Assembly: GCA_964519335.1 (NCBI GenBank)
Contig: CAZFIA010000004.1
Coordinates: 1 to 64,000, forward strand
Reading direction: 5' to 3'
Origin: JALZVT01 sp964519335
GTDB taxonomy: Bacteria; Pseudomonadota; Gammaproteobacteria; Pseudomonadales; Azotimanducaceae
Length of the DNA stretch: 64,000 nucleotides
Part shown: positions 50,748 through 59,845 of the stretch, piece after piece
How positions within the stretch are numbered: the first letter of the stretch is position 1
Layout: every line of letters begins with the position of its first letter
Made by a program: the position numbers and the translations under genes
The notes under the pieces: model-generated
Seen by the model: only the letters and a program-made list of their open reading frames with translations
The model's database searches: none
What the model was told of the DNA's origin: nothing

Positions 50748-53252
50748 TTAGAACTTGTACTGCAGCGTTGCAGTGTAGTTCCTGGGCAGTTCTGGCAACA
50801 CAATCTGGCTGCCAAAAAGGTTCGGGAAGTTAGACCGGAAGTAGCGTTCGTTACCCACGTTCTTCACGTTAAACCCGAAAAACCAATCTTCAGTCTGATA
50901 ATTTATCCCAAGATTCACCAGAGTATACGCTGGCAGGATGACTGAGCCCGAGAGCCCGGACGCTACCGAATCGACATCAATCACACTCACGTTAGCCGCA
51001 ATCTCGTCAGTAACGTTAAAGGTGCCCGTGAAGGTAAAGATGTTTTCCGGAATGCCTGCGCGTCGAGCGCCTTGCGAACCGTCGGTAAAGACAATGGCCC
51101 CCAGGGTTCCGCCCGCGAAGGTGGCTGGGTCAACGTTCGGGAAGTCGTCTGTGCCAACGAAGCTAAAGCGACCGCCCGCGTCTTCGGTAGTCAGGTTCGT
51201 GACCTCGATATCCGACCAACCCGCCGTCAGAATTAGGCGTTCGGTAACCGCCCAGCGCAACTCTATTTCTGCGCCTTCGGTGCGATTGGTTTGGTTAGTC
51301 ACAATGGACTGAGCAGAACGGTCGGTGCGTTCTTGTTCGTAGATGGACACAGCGAAATAAAGTTTGTCATCGAGGAAGCTGCCTTTGACACCGTACTCGA
51401 TGAGTTCAGAGGTATCGAACACCGCGTCGTCCAGCAGATCGCCCGTATTGATCTCTGCGCCCTGGCCTGCAACCAGTGTCGATTGCTCTGAAGCCGTGAA
51501 GTAGGGACGAATACTGAAGCTGTCATTGCTGGCTACTCTGCCGAAATCCCAGCTGAGGCTTGCTGTCCATGAGACGCCATCGACGGTGCGGCTCGCGTCT
51601 ACGTCGGGTACAACAGGAAACAGAATGTCACCCGGCGTGAAACTATCGATATCGATGGTATCCCAGCGCACGCCGCCGGTGAAATTCAGACCGATCTCGT
51701 TGAAATTCACATCAACAAGACCTGCGATACCAAAGTTAACGTAGTCACCCACGTCGAAGGTTGAAAAGTCTTGGCCTGTTCGGGTCGCCAGCAGTCGACG
51801 ATCAATCGCTGTAGAAGGGCCCGTTAAGTCCCGACGGTTGAAGTGCTCGTTGAAGAAATCATCACCGTGTTCAAAATTTGTGATTCGTATCGACGGCGAT
51901 AACTGGAATGCAGTGTTTACTGTTCTGGACTCGAATTTCTTGCCAAAGATAAATTTGTTTTCGAACACTCTGGATTCAGCAAACTGCGAGAAGCCGTACG
52001 CATTTTCATTGATATTATCGTATTGCTCGTAGAACGCCTGGTTCTTGAGGCTCCAGCCACTGTCGGTTACATATTCGATATCGAAGTAGAAGATGTAGTC
52101 TTCGTTGGCTAGCACGTCGTCTGCGGCTACCAGAACCTGGCTGCGTGAGAGCTGAGTGGTGCCCGGGTTTTGGAGAGCGAGTGCATTAAGCTGTGCAACG
52201 CCGGCGGGGGTATTGGGGTCTATTCCAACGCGACCGAGCAGATCGTTTAGCGTATCTGGATTGTTGCCGTCCTGGCTTACGCCAAACACGAAGGGGGCAA
52301 GTCCGGCACCACCGCCGGCGGCGTTGAGTTCTTGTTGTGAGTTGAAGCCATCGGCGTTCAAGTCAGCAGAGATTGGTGAGCCGGTGATGTAGGTGCCGTC
52401 GTCGATGAGCTCCTGGGTTACCCGGTTCCAACCCGCAATCTGGTTGCCCGAGAAGTTGTGGTACATACCGCCGAATTGAATTCGCACGTTGTCATTTAGA
52501 TCCATGTCGAAAGACGCTTGAATCAGGGTGTTGTCGGTTGAGCTGTTGTCGTAAAAACTGCCTGAGTCTTCAATTTCGCCGTACAACCAAAACCCAAAGT
52601 CTCTACCGGCTATGGAACCCGGTCCACCCACCTCAGCGGTGAGTATGTTTTTATCCCAGGTGCCGTTGGTGTAGCCAATTGAGCCCTCAATTTCGTCTAG
52701 ATACTGGCCTGAATCAGCACGACCGGATTTCGGCGAGAAGTTCAGGAATCCGCCGATCTTTGATGGGCCGGTAATCGGTGATGCTGGACCACGCACAATA
52801 TCTACCCGGTCAGCGGCACCGATTGGTGTTGGGAAGTTGCCGGGGTTATCAAGCCGTCGAATGCCGCGGAAGTAGGTTTCACCCGGCGTGCCTCGAACGT
52901 CGAGCGAACCCGCTACGCCGAAAAACGATTGGGTGAAGGTGCCGGGCGCGAGTACGACCAGTTCGTCAATGTCTTTGATGTCAAAGCGCTCGATCTGTTC
53001 GAACGACACGGTTGAAGCAGAGCGAGGTGTTTCGAGCAGCGACTTATCGAAGCCGAATACAGACTCTACGCTTTCACCGGGCAAGCTTCGGAGCTGTCCG
53101 GTTACAACGATTTCCTCAATTATCTCTTCGTCGTTCGCATCTTGAGCGTCCTGGGCATCCTGAGCAAAGACATTGGTTGCGAATATAGCCGCGAAAGCGG
53201 CTGTCAGCGTTAGCTGGTGCCAGCGGTTACGCCGGCCGTTGGTGGTTCTCAT
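50748..53252 (-). CDS. TonB-dependent outer-membrane receptor, probably for purine nucleosides
   Basis: An 834-residue receptor: signal peptide to about residue 30 (ATNVFA), a plug domain with EEIVVTGQL and LVVLAPGTFTQSFFG, and a beta-barrel that ends in an aromatic residue (YKF). The plug includes VRGTPGETYFRG. It imports a ligand across the outer membrane using TonB energy. Sequence does not give the ligand; the operon, with two NUP proteins and a secreted deaminase downstream, points to purine nucleosides. It is the first gene of the operon, with its promoter in 53253-53361. Confidence 0.88.
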   Translation of the reverse strand: MRTTNGRRNRWHQLTLTAAFAAIFATNVFAQDAQDAQDANDEEIIEEIVVTGQLRSLPGESVESVFGFDKSLLETPRSASTVSFEQIERFDIKDIDELVVLAPGTFTQSFFGVAGSLDVRGTPGETYFRGIRRLDNPGNFPTPIGAADRVDIVRGPASPITGPSKIGGFLNFSPKSGRADSGQYLDEIEGSIGYTNGTWDKNILTAEVGGPGSIAGRDFGFWLYGEIEDSGSFYDNSSTDNTLIQASFDMDLNDNVRIQFGGMYHNFSGNQIAGWNRVTQELIDDGTYITGSPISADLNADGFNSQQELNAAGGGAGLAPFVFGVSQDGNNPDTLNDLLGRVGIDPNTPAGVAQLNALALQNPGTTQLSRSQVLVAADDVLANEDYIFYFDIEYVTDSGWSLKNQAFYEQYDNINENAYGFSQFAESRVFENKFIFGKKFESRTVNTAFQLSPSIRITNFEHGDDFFNEHFNRRDLTGPSTAIDRRLLATRTGQDFSTFDVGDYVNFGIAGLVDVNFNEIGLNFTGGVRWDTIDIDSFTPGDILFPVVPDVDASRTVDGVSWTASLSWDFGRVASNDSFSIRPYFTASEQSTLVAGQGAEINTGDLLDDAVFDTSELIEYGVKGSFLDDKLYFAVSIYEQERTDRSAQSIVTNQTNRTEGAEIELRWAVTERLILTAGWSDIEVTNLTTEDAGGRFSFVGTDDFPNVDPATFAGGTLGAIVFTDGSQGARRAGIPENIFTFTGTFNVTDEIAANVSVIDVDSVASGLSGSVILPAYTLVNLGINYQTEDWFFGFNVKNVGNERYFRSNFPNLFGSQIVLPELPRNYTATLQYKF

Positions 53253-53293
53253 CAGTCACTGATCCCCCGATCATTTTGTGCAGAGTGTGCGGA

Positions 53294-53306
53294 CCCGATT
53301 GTCGGG
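53294..53306. other. Small hairpin upstream of the TonB receptor
   Basis: CCCGA-TTG-TCGGG, a 5-base stem 42 bases before the receptor start, in the gap where the operon promoter should be. No T-run follows. It may be part of an operator or a weak end of the upstream oxygenase gene. Confidence 0.25.
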
Positions 53307-53361
53307 CCTGATTAATTTCCGCAGAACTACTTTGTTCTGTCTCTGAATTGATAAGCAATAA

Positions 53362-54426
53362 CTAGGCCAGCGTCCTCTGACTCGCCTCAATTCTTGCCTG
53401 TATGTGCTCTCCGGCTACGACTACATCGGCCGAGGTTGGATGAGCGTCCTGGTCGTCTGCTTCGCCGATACAAGAAGGCAGCGGGCTTACGCGGGTGCTG
53501 CTGTCTGGATCAACAAAGAACGCCATTGAATAGCGATCTGGTTTTGCACGCCGGGGCTGAACTCGGTGCAGCGTAGACGGATAGGCTCCGTTACTCCACA
53601 ACGACATCAGGTCGCCGGTGTTAACCAGGACATCACCCGGTGCAACCTCAACATCTCTCCAGCGCCCGGTGTTCTCTCCCCGTGCGCTTGCGGAAATGTC
53701 ATAGAGTTGCAGCCCGGCCACGCCATCGCTGAACAATAGTGTAATGGTGCCATAGTCTGTGTGCGCTCCGGCACCTAGTTGAGGCATTTTTTTTTCGTCG
53801 GTACCTGTTTTTGCTTCATCCAAGGGCGAAGCCTTATCAAGCGCCGGGTAGTGCAAATAGCGCAGCGTCATGTTCTCGCCCCTGTGATAAGGCGCGAAGG
53901 TATCGGAATCGCTGCCGAGTGCTGCAGCGATCAGTGACAGTAGGTGCTGTGATACCTGGCTACAGCGTTGGTGCAGAGCGCTTGCGATCTGACCAAACTC
54001 AGACTGTTCCCAGACTGAGTCGAGGTTAGTTTTATCTTTAGATTCTGATAGTTGGGAGGGGTTGCTGAGGTTGCGCATAGTAAATGCTTCTTTCAGATCT
54101 GCCTCATCGGGCGCCTGACCTGGATCCAGTGCCTCACTGCGCATAGCCTGGTAGCCAAAGTTTGCGTTGGTGTCGGTGTAGATGTCTTGCAGCTTGGCTG
54201 CCAGGGGTTTATCGAAGTAGGTGCGGGCACTAGCGAAGGCCGATTCTCGTAATTCGGCGCTCACCCCTGCATTTCGGACCGCCACAAACCCATGCGCACT
54301 CAGCGCCTTGTGGAGAGCTTTTTGCGGCGAATCGTCAGTTGCGAGATCAACGACCGCAGGCCGCAAGGGTTTAGGCGGCGCATCCGGTCCGTTCGATCCG
54401 AGCTGTGGCGGAGCTGTGTCTGGCAT
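53362..54426 (-). CDS. Isopenicillin N synthase-type 2-oxoglutarate/Fe(II) oxygenase
   Basis: A 354-residue member of the IPNS-like 2OG-Fe(II) family. The iron site is His-x-Asp in GAHTDYGTITLLF and the distal His in STLHRVQPRR, with the R-x-S pair (DRYSMAFF) binding 2-oxoglutarate. Such genes recur in purine and pyrimidine clusters of proteobacteria, where their exact substrate is unclear. It is the only gene between the TonB receptor and the divergent allantoinase. Confidence 0.85.
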   Translation of the reverse strand: MPDTAPPQLGSNGPDAPPKPLRPAVVDLATDDSPQKALHKALSAHGFVAVRNAGVSAELRESAFASARTYFDKPLAAKLQDIYTDTNANFGYQAMRSEALDPGQAPDEADLKEAFTMRNLSNPSQLSESKDKTNLDSVWEQSEFGQIASALHQRCSQVSQHLLSLIAAALGSDSDTFAPYHRGENMTLRYLHYPALDKASPLDEAKTGTDEKKMPQLGAGAHTDYGTITLLFSDGVAGLQLYDISASARGENTGRWRDVEVAPGDVLVNTGDLMSLWSNGAYPSTLHRVQPRRAKPDRYSMAFFVDPDSSTRVSPLPSCIGEADDQDAHPTSADVVVAGEHIQARIEASQRTLA

Positions 54427-54494
54427 TGCTTGGTAGTGGGTCTGGTAATGCGAAGAGGAATCGCTGAGCTTTGCGACGAAAGTTAACCCAGTAA

Positions 54495-54515
54495 GATGCC
54501 TCGCGCTACGGCATC
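54495..54515. other. Inverted repeat upstream of puuE
   Basis: GATGCC-tcgcgctac-GGCATC, a 6-base inverted repeat about 50 bases before the puuE ATG. Possible operator; nothing else supports it. Confidence 0.25.
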
Positions 54516-54561
54516 CTGTAAAACGGGAGCGGATAGGGCATCTAAGCGGCGAAACGACTTC

Positions 54562-55527
54562 ATGACTGATTCAAACACCGATCCACTGGTCGACAACTAC
54601 CCCAGAGATTTGCGGGGCTATGGTCAGCATCCGCCAGCACCGAAGTGGCCGAATGGCGCAAAAATAGCGGTGCAATTTGTGCTGAACTTCGAGGAGGGCG
54701 CGGAAAATAACGTACTCCATGGCGACGAGACGTCGGAGACCTTTCTGTCAGAGATCATTGGTGCATCTGCCTATTCCGACCGGCACATGAGCATGGAGTC
54801 GATGTACGAGTACGGCACGCGGGCCGGGTTTTGGCGGTTGCATCGATTGTTTCAAAAACACTCGGTACCGTTGACGGTCTATGGTGTTGCCATGGCACTA
54901 GCGCGCAACCCGGAGGCGGTGGCGGCCATGCAAGCTGCAGGCTGGGAGATTGCTTCCCACGGCTATCGGTGGATCGACCATCAATTTATGAAGAAAGCCG
55001 ACGAGCGCAAGCACATAGAGCAGGCGATTGAGATCCACACGCAAGTTACCGGGTCTCGACCTTTAGGCTGGTACACCGGACGCGATAGTCCAAACACGCG
55101 TCAGCTTGTACTGGAGCAGGGCGGGTTTCTATACGACTCGGATTCGTACGCTGATGATTTGCCTTATTGGCACACAGAAACCAATTCACTGGGCGAACCG
55201 CATCTGATTATTCCCTACACGCTCGATGTTAACGACATGCGCTTTGCAACACCCCAGGGGTTTAACAACGGCGATCAGTTCTTTGGCTACCTGCGCGATA
55301 CCTTTGATTATCTATTCGCCGAAGGGGCCGAGACACCAAAGATGATGAGCGTGGGTTTACACTGTCGATTAGCGGGCCACCCGGGGCGGGCGCATGCAGT
55401 GGCCCGGTTTCTGGAGCACATTAAGGGGTTCGAGCAGGTCTGGATTTGCAGACGAGTGGAAATTGCGCAGCACTACTTTGGGCATCATCGGGAAAGCCAG
55501 GTAAGCAGTGCCGAGCGTTCTTCCTGA
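54562..55527 (+). CDS. puuE: PuuE, allantoinase (polysaccharide-deacetylase-like)
   Basis: A 321-residue enzyme from ATG 54562; a frame opening at 54496 adds 22 residues without family support. The NFEEGAENN, SMYEYGTRAGFWRL and EIASHGYRWIDH segments and the GWYTGRDSPNTRQLV block are characteristic of PuuE. It opens the hydantoin ring of allantoin to allantoate and is unrelated to the metal-dependent AllB allantoinases. The gene overlaps puuD tail-to-tail by 43 bases. Confidence 0.95.
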   Translation: MTDSNTDPLVDNYPRDLRGYGQHPPAPKWPNGAKIAVQFVLNFEEGAENNVLHGDETSETFLSEIIGASAYSDRHMSMESMYEYGTRAGFWRLHRLFQKHSVPLTVYGVAMALARNPEAVAAMQAAGWEIASHGYRWIDHQFMKKADERKHIEQAIEIHTQVTGSRPLGWYTGRDSPNTRQLVLEQGGFLYDSDSYADDLPYWHTETNSLGEPHLIIPYTLDVNDMRFATPQGFNNGDQFFGYLRDTFDYLFAEGAETPKMMSVGLHCRLAGHPGRAHAVARFLEHIKGFEQVWICRRVEIAQHYFGHHRESQVSSAERSS

Positions 55528-56675
55528 GTCATTTTTGTGAGGTTAGCCAACGGCATGTAGTTGCTAGCCACAGAGGTCCTGACTCTTTCAGTGTCTAACA
55601 GTAGCTGATCAGGCGTTGTGAAAATGAGTCCGGCGGGCGGCGAGGCATAACCCGCAAACGTTGGGCTGGGTGCATGGCAGTTGCCGCAGTGGTTGTTGAG
55701 AATCAGTTGAATCTCATCGTTGCTAACCCCGGCGCGGGCTGTTTGAGTGATCGCTCCTGTCGATTTGGTGTTGATAGCAAGAACAGCGATCAGCGTGAAC
55801 GCCGCGGCCGCGATGAGCAGAATGGCGGGTTTGTGTTCACCCCGGTGTTTCAGGTTGAAGTAGTGGCGGGCGTAAGCGGCAACGGCGCTAATAAGCGGTA
55901 CCAGTAGCCAGGCGTATGGATGATTGAACACGAAGGCCGAGTGATTCGACAGCATACAAAACAACACGGGCAGGGTGAGGTAGTTGTTGTGGGTGGACCG
56001 GTGTTTTGCAAATAGTGCGAGCTCCGGGTTGGGAGACCCGCCTGCATCGATCGCCGCAATCATTGCTTTCTGGGACGGTATGATGCCAAAGAACACATTG
56101 GCGGCCATCAAGGTTGCGATCATTGCACCAACATGAAGCATGGCCGCGCGTGGAGAAAACAGTTCGAAAGCGATTGCGCTTGCGACGACAATAAGAACAA
56201 CCAAACCCAGTGCCTGTCGTAAGACGGTAGCGCCGAGCGCGGTCCGCATAATGAGTTCGTACAGCACAAGCCCTGCAACCAAAAATGCAATGCTCGCCGC
56301 GATAGCAACTCCGGGCGAGCTGATCAGGCGGTCAACGCCAACGAGATAGGTGTCGGCGCGCACGTAGTAGAGCAACACCAAGAGCGCGCTTCCCGTAAGC
56401 CAGGTGCTGTAGGCTTCCCACTTAAACCAGTGCAGCGTGGTTGGCATCGGATTTGGATGCGAGCCGGGTTGGTACTTTGCGACCTCATAGATGCCGCCGC
56501 CGTGAATCGACCATAACTCGCCTGCAAATCCCTTTTGCAACTTCTCGTCGCTGGGTTGCTCAAGACTTAAATCTAACCAGATAAAATAGAAAGACGCCCC
56601 AATCCAGGCGATAGCCGTGATCACGTGTGCCCAGCGCACTACCAAGTTTAGCCAGTCCATTAGTTCTGCGGTCAT
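55485..56675 (-). CDS. puuD: PuuD, membrane urate hydroxylase with cytochrome c domain
   Basis: A 396-residue integral membrane protein: about eight hydrophobic segments, with RWAHVITAIAWIGASFYF near the start and TTLHWFKWEAYSTWLTG, then a C-terminal cytochrome c domain with heme site CGNCH and axial Met in YMPLANL. PuuD oxidises urate to 5-hydroxyisourate and passes electrons to a respiratory chain instead of making hydrogen peroxide as uricase does. No uricase gene is visible here, which fits. Confidence 0.95.
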   Translation of the reverse strand: MTAELMDWLNLVVRWAHVITAIAWIGASFYFIWLDLSLEQPSDEKLQKGFAGELWSIHGGGIYEVAKYQPGSHPNPMPTTLHWFKWEAYSTWLTGSALLVLLYYVRADTYLVGVDRLISSPGVAIAASIAFLVAGLVLYELIMRTALGATVLRQALGLVVLIVVASAIAFELFSPRAAMLHVGAMIATLMAANVFFGIIPSQKAMIAAIDAGGSPNPELALFAKHRSTHNNYLTLPVLFCMLSNHSAFVFNHPYAWLLVPLISAVAAYARHYFNLKHRGEHKPAILLIAAAAFTLIAVLAINTKSTGAITQTARAGVSNDEIQLILNNHCGNCHAPSPTFAGYASPPAGLIFTTPDQLLLDTERVRTSVASNYMPLANLTKMTQEERSALLTWLSR

Positions 56676-56705
56676 CGTGAGTCTCGGGCTGCCTTGTACT
56701 GATTT

Positions 56706-58058
56706 CTATTGCGAAGTTTGGGGGCGCTGGTATACGGTGTTCCCGGCGACAATAGTTCGCTCTATCGCGTTGTCGCCCGCCAGAAAATAGGCGGCAAACA
56801 AACGCTCGGATAGATCATCCGTCCGCTTGAGTCGCTGTTGCAGCAAGGAGTTTTCAGCTGGGTTTAAGACGGTGATGTCGGCATCAAATCCAACAGCGAT
56901 CTGACCGATCTTGTCAGCCAGTCCTAACGCCAGCGCGTTGCCACGGGTAATGGCGTGCAGCGCGTTGAGAGGGTGCCAGGGTTCGTCATTGAGTTGGCCT
57001 ACCTTATAGCCATCGCCAAGTGTCGCAAGCTGGGAAAAACTGGTGCCCCCGCCAACGTCGGTAGCGACGCTAAGGCGGACCTTGTGCTCGCGCACGCGGT
57101 TGCGTTTTAACAGCCCAGAGCCCAGAAACAAGTTAGAGGTTGGGCAAAAAGCGATGCCTGATCGGGTCTCGGCCAATCGCTGGAGCTCCTCGTCAGACAG
57201 GTGAATGCCGTGGGCAAAAATACTGCGATCGCCCAGCAAATTAAAGCGCTCGTACACATCCACGTAGTTCTTTGCGTTTGGAAACAGCTTTAGCGTTTCG
57301 GTTATTTCGCCCGGATCTTCGGCAAGATGGGTTTGTAGATAGACGTCTGGATACTGCTGCATCAGCTCACCTGCGCCGCCTAGCTGCTCGTCGGTGCAAG
57401 TGATGGCGAATCGAGGCGCGACGGCGTAGGCAAGCCTACCGCGGTTGTGCCAGCGCTCGATGAGTGTGGCGCTTTCCGCAATACCGTCGCCTGCGTCCGT
57501 GAGCTCGGCGGGTGCATTTCTATTCATCAGTACCTTGCCGGCCATCATGCGTGCGCCGTGACGCTCGGCTGCCGTGAATAGCGCGTCTGTTGTATGCGCA
57601 TGCACTGTTGTGAAGGTTAGTGCCGAGGTGGTGCCATGTTTAAACAATGAGCGCATGAAGAGTTCGGCTTGCGCATCGGCAAACGGTTTTTCTGCGTAGG
57701 CAATTTCTGCCGGAAACGCATAGCGCTCAAGCCACTCCAAGAGATGACTGCCGTAGCCGCCGATGATGTCCATCTGCGGATAGTGAATGTGAGTATCGAT
57801 AAAGCCCGGAAGAATGAGGGCGCCGCGCAGATCCTCACAGTCCGCGAGTGAGTCGCCTTTGTCGAGCAAGGTCTGTGCGTCGTCAATTGACTCGATGATG
57901 CCGTTCTCGATGCTAATTACGGCGTCGGTTAGATGCTCTACCGCGTCTGGACTTTCATCCCCGGGTTTGTCTGGGTCAAAGAAGGGTTCAGCACTAAAGC
58001 TCAGCATCTCGCCACGCAGGCGCGTGCTCTGTGCCGTGGTTCTTGGTTCGGTCGTCAC
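56706..58058 (-). CDS. guaD: Guanine deaminase
   Basis: A 450-residue amidohydrolase from GTG 58058, sharing one base with the uraH stop; a longer frame to 58208 would run across uraH. Zinc site residues are in GFIDTHIHYPQ, with HLAED, HGIHLSDEE and SVATDVGGGTSFS following. It deaminates guanine to xanthine. FLGSGLL and PLNALHAIT are family-typical. It feeds xanthine to the neighbouring xanthine dehydrogenase. Confidence 0.93.
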   Translation of the reverse strand: MTTEPRTTAQSTRLRGEMLSFSAEPFFDPDKPGDESPDAVEHLTDAVISIENGIIESIDDAQTLLDKGDSLADCEDLRGALILPGFIDTHIHYPQMDIIGGYGSHLLEWLERYAFPAEIAYAEKPFADAQAELFMRSLFKHGTTSALTFTTVHAHTTDALFTAAERHGARMMAGKVLMNRNAPAELTDAGDGIAESATLIERWHNRGRLAYAVAPRFAITCTDEQLGGAGELMQQYPDVYLQTHLAEDPGEITETLKLFPNAKNYVDVYERFNLLGDRSIFAHGIHLSDEELQRLAETRSGIAFCPTSNLFLGSGLLKRNRVREHKVRLSVATDVGGGTSFSQLATLGDGYKVGQLNDEPWHPLNALHAITRGNALALGLADKIGQIAVGFDADITVLNPAENSLLQQRLKRTDDLSERLFAAYFLAGDNAIERTIVAGNTVYQRPQTSQ

Positions 58059-58399
58059 TAGCTGCCCCGGTAGCTCGAGAACCCGAACCGGTTGAGCAGC
58101 ACCGGGACATGGTAGTGGCGACTGCTGTCGACCTTGAACTCGATACGTATGCGAGGATAGAAACAACTGACAGACTGATTCTTGTACCAGTCGTTCACTT
58201 GAAAGCACAGTTCGTAGTCGCCTTCTGGAAGCTTGGGCCAGTCAGCAGCCCTGCCGTCCTCGTTGGTAAGGGCCTGGGCGAGCTGCTCAATTCGGTTACC
58301 CTCAGCGTCCAGCCGGCACAGCTCGATGCTCAGGTTCGATGCGGGTGAACCTTCCTCAAGATTTAAGACGTGGGTGCTTAACGTAGCCTGGATAGACAT
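58058..58399 (-). CDS. uraH: UraH, 5-hydroxyisourate hydrolase
   Basis: A 113-residue transthyretin-related protein. LSTHVLNLEEGSPA at the start, the HYHVPVLL strand and the C-terminal tetrapeptide YRGS are all hallmarks. It hydrolyses the unstable 5-hydroxyisourate made by PuuD to OHCU. It lies 25 bases downstream of uraD in the same direction. Confidence 0.97.
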   Translation of the reverse strand: MSIQATLSTHVLNLEEGSPASNLSIELCRLDAEGNRIEQLAQALTNEDGRAADWPKLPEGDYELCFQVNDWYKNQSVSCFYPRIRIEFKVDSSRHYHVPVLLNRFGFSSYRGS

Positions 58400-58424
58400 A
58401 GTGGCCTGCTTGATATCATGTGGC

Positions 58425-58949
58425 TTAGGTGCATTTGACCTGGGTAAAAGACTGCTTCAGTCGCAGCTGCATTATCTTTAACTGCTCAGTGCTAGCGTTT
58501 CTGAGTTCTTGTTCAGTGCTGTTATCGATGCGTTGATTCAATAGCTCGAGCATCTGCTGAGCACTCTTACCAGTGGCGAACACTATAAAGGTGAATCCGT
58601 GACGGCGCTTGTAGGCCAGGTTTTGCTCGGCCAGTGCGGTAATTACTTCGTCACTGGCTGAGAGCACCTGGCCTTGTTCTTTGTTCGCCTGATCTGCGTA
58701 TTTTGTGCGCAGCAGCTCTATGTCTCCAATGACGGGGTGTGCAGAGAAAGCAGCCATGGCATCTGCTTCGCTTGCCTGTGTCCAGAGGTTTGTAGTGCTA
58801 TCGATGAGCGCGTCGAGATCGGTGTAAGGCCGTCCATCGCAGACCCTGCTGGCCCAGCCGGGGGCGGCGCACCAGTGGGTGATCAGTTGGGTGGCATCCC
58901 TGTCGGCTGCGCTGTTGAATTCTTCGAGCGTGGTGACGAGCTCGCTCAT
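58425..58949 (-). CDS. uraD: UraD, OHCU decarboxylase
   Basis: A 174-residue helical enzyme with the catalytic HPVIG motif (AAFSAHPVIGDIE) and YKRRHGFTFIVFATGKSA. It decarboxylates 2-oxo-4-hydroxy-4-carboxy-5-ureidoimidazoline to S-allantoin. Its start overlaps the xdhC stop by four bases (58946-58949), so xdhABC and uraDH-guaD are one operon. Confidence 0.96.
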   Translation of the reverse strand: MSELVTTLEEFNSAADRDATQLITHWCAAPGWASRVCDGRPYTDLDALIDSTTNLWTQASEADAMAAFSAHPVIGDIELLRTKYADQANKEQGQVLSASDEVITALAEQNLAYKRRHGFTFIVFATGKSAQQMLELLNQRIDNSTEQELRNASTEQLKIMQLRLKQSFTQVKCT

Positions 58950-59845
58950 TGTTGGGTGCTTTTCACAAGCGCTGATTTGATCTGCCGCCAGCTCATATCC
59001 GATGCGCCTGGGTCTGCTGGTCCAGACCCGCTCGATTGCTGTGCCAGTTTTTCTTGAGCTACACCTGCGAGATTTAGGAGCTCGTTCACAATTGCAATTG
59101 CAATCGCCATGGGTTGTTTGTCGCTAGCCGCACCTGCTCCCAAGGGACAGCGAATGCGGTTAATGTCTCGCTCTTCAAATCCCGCTGCGGCCAGACGTTT
59201 GCGAAAGCGCTGCCACTTTGTGGCGGATCCAATCATGCCTACGCCTGCAAAGTGATCGAGCCCCTTGTTTAGAGCCGCTTCAAGCAGCGCGTAATCCAGT
59301 TGATGATCGTGCGTAAGAATAACGAGCTGGCTGGCTGAGGGCAGATCGCCGATCGCAACGGCCGGATCCATAAATTTGCTGAGCGCGGTGTGTTGCACTT
59401 CGCACTCGATGTCTCCCTCGGGTTCGCGGCTAGCGTCATCGAACCACAGCACCTGTGCAGATAGCTCTTCTGCAAGCGCTACGCAGCGCTTGCCTATGTG
59501 TCCGGCACCAAATATGGCGACGCGCAAGGTTTGGGCCGCAAAACACTCAAACAATATCGTGACGCTGCCGCCACAGCACTGCAGCGCTGCCGCTGCCAAT
59601 GGGAAGTGCTCGATGTGCTGGCTGGATTGTTGTGTACGTTGTGCGGTGGACAGAAGCGCCCTGGCCTGCGCGATTACCAGATGCTCGAGTTGCCCGCCGC
59701 CCAGAGTATCGTGTTCTCTATTGTTCACGATAACCATTTTGGTTCCGGCATTGCGCGGGGCTGAGCCGGTGGTGGCGAGCACGGTGGCGACAACATAAGA
59801 CTCGCCGCGTGCGGCATGATGGTTGATGGCCCGATACCAGTGCAT
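58946..59845 (-). CDS. xdhC: XdhC, xanthine dehydrogenase maturation factor
   Basis: A 299-residue protein that inserts sulfurated molybdenum cofactor into xanthine dehydrogenase. The N-terminal part has VVATVLATTGSAPRNAGTKM and GGGQLEHLV; the Rossmann part has FGAGHIGKRCVAL, and RIRCPLGAGA is the family C-terminal block. It starts inside the xdhB stop (59845 shared). Confidence 0.94.
   Translation of the reverse strand: MHWYRAINHHAARGESYVVATVLATTGSAPRNAGTKMVIVNNREHDTLGGGQLEHLVIAQARALLSTAQRTQQSSQHIEHFPLAAAALQCCGGSVTILFECFAAQTLRVAIFGAGHIGKRCVALAEELSAQVLWFDDASREPEGDIECEVQHTALSKFMDPAVAIGDLPSASQLVILTHDHQLDYALLEAALNKGLDHFAGVGMIGSATKWQRFRKRLAAAGFEERDINRIRCPLGAGAASDKQPMAIAIAIVNELLNLAGVAQEKLAQQSSGSGPADPGASDMSWRQIKSALVKSTQQ

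Noticed and set aside
56706..58208. The longer 500-residue form of guanine deaminase
   Set aside because: The extra N-terminal 50 residues overlap uraH almost entirely and have no family match; the GTG at 58058 fits the operon.
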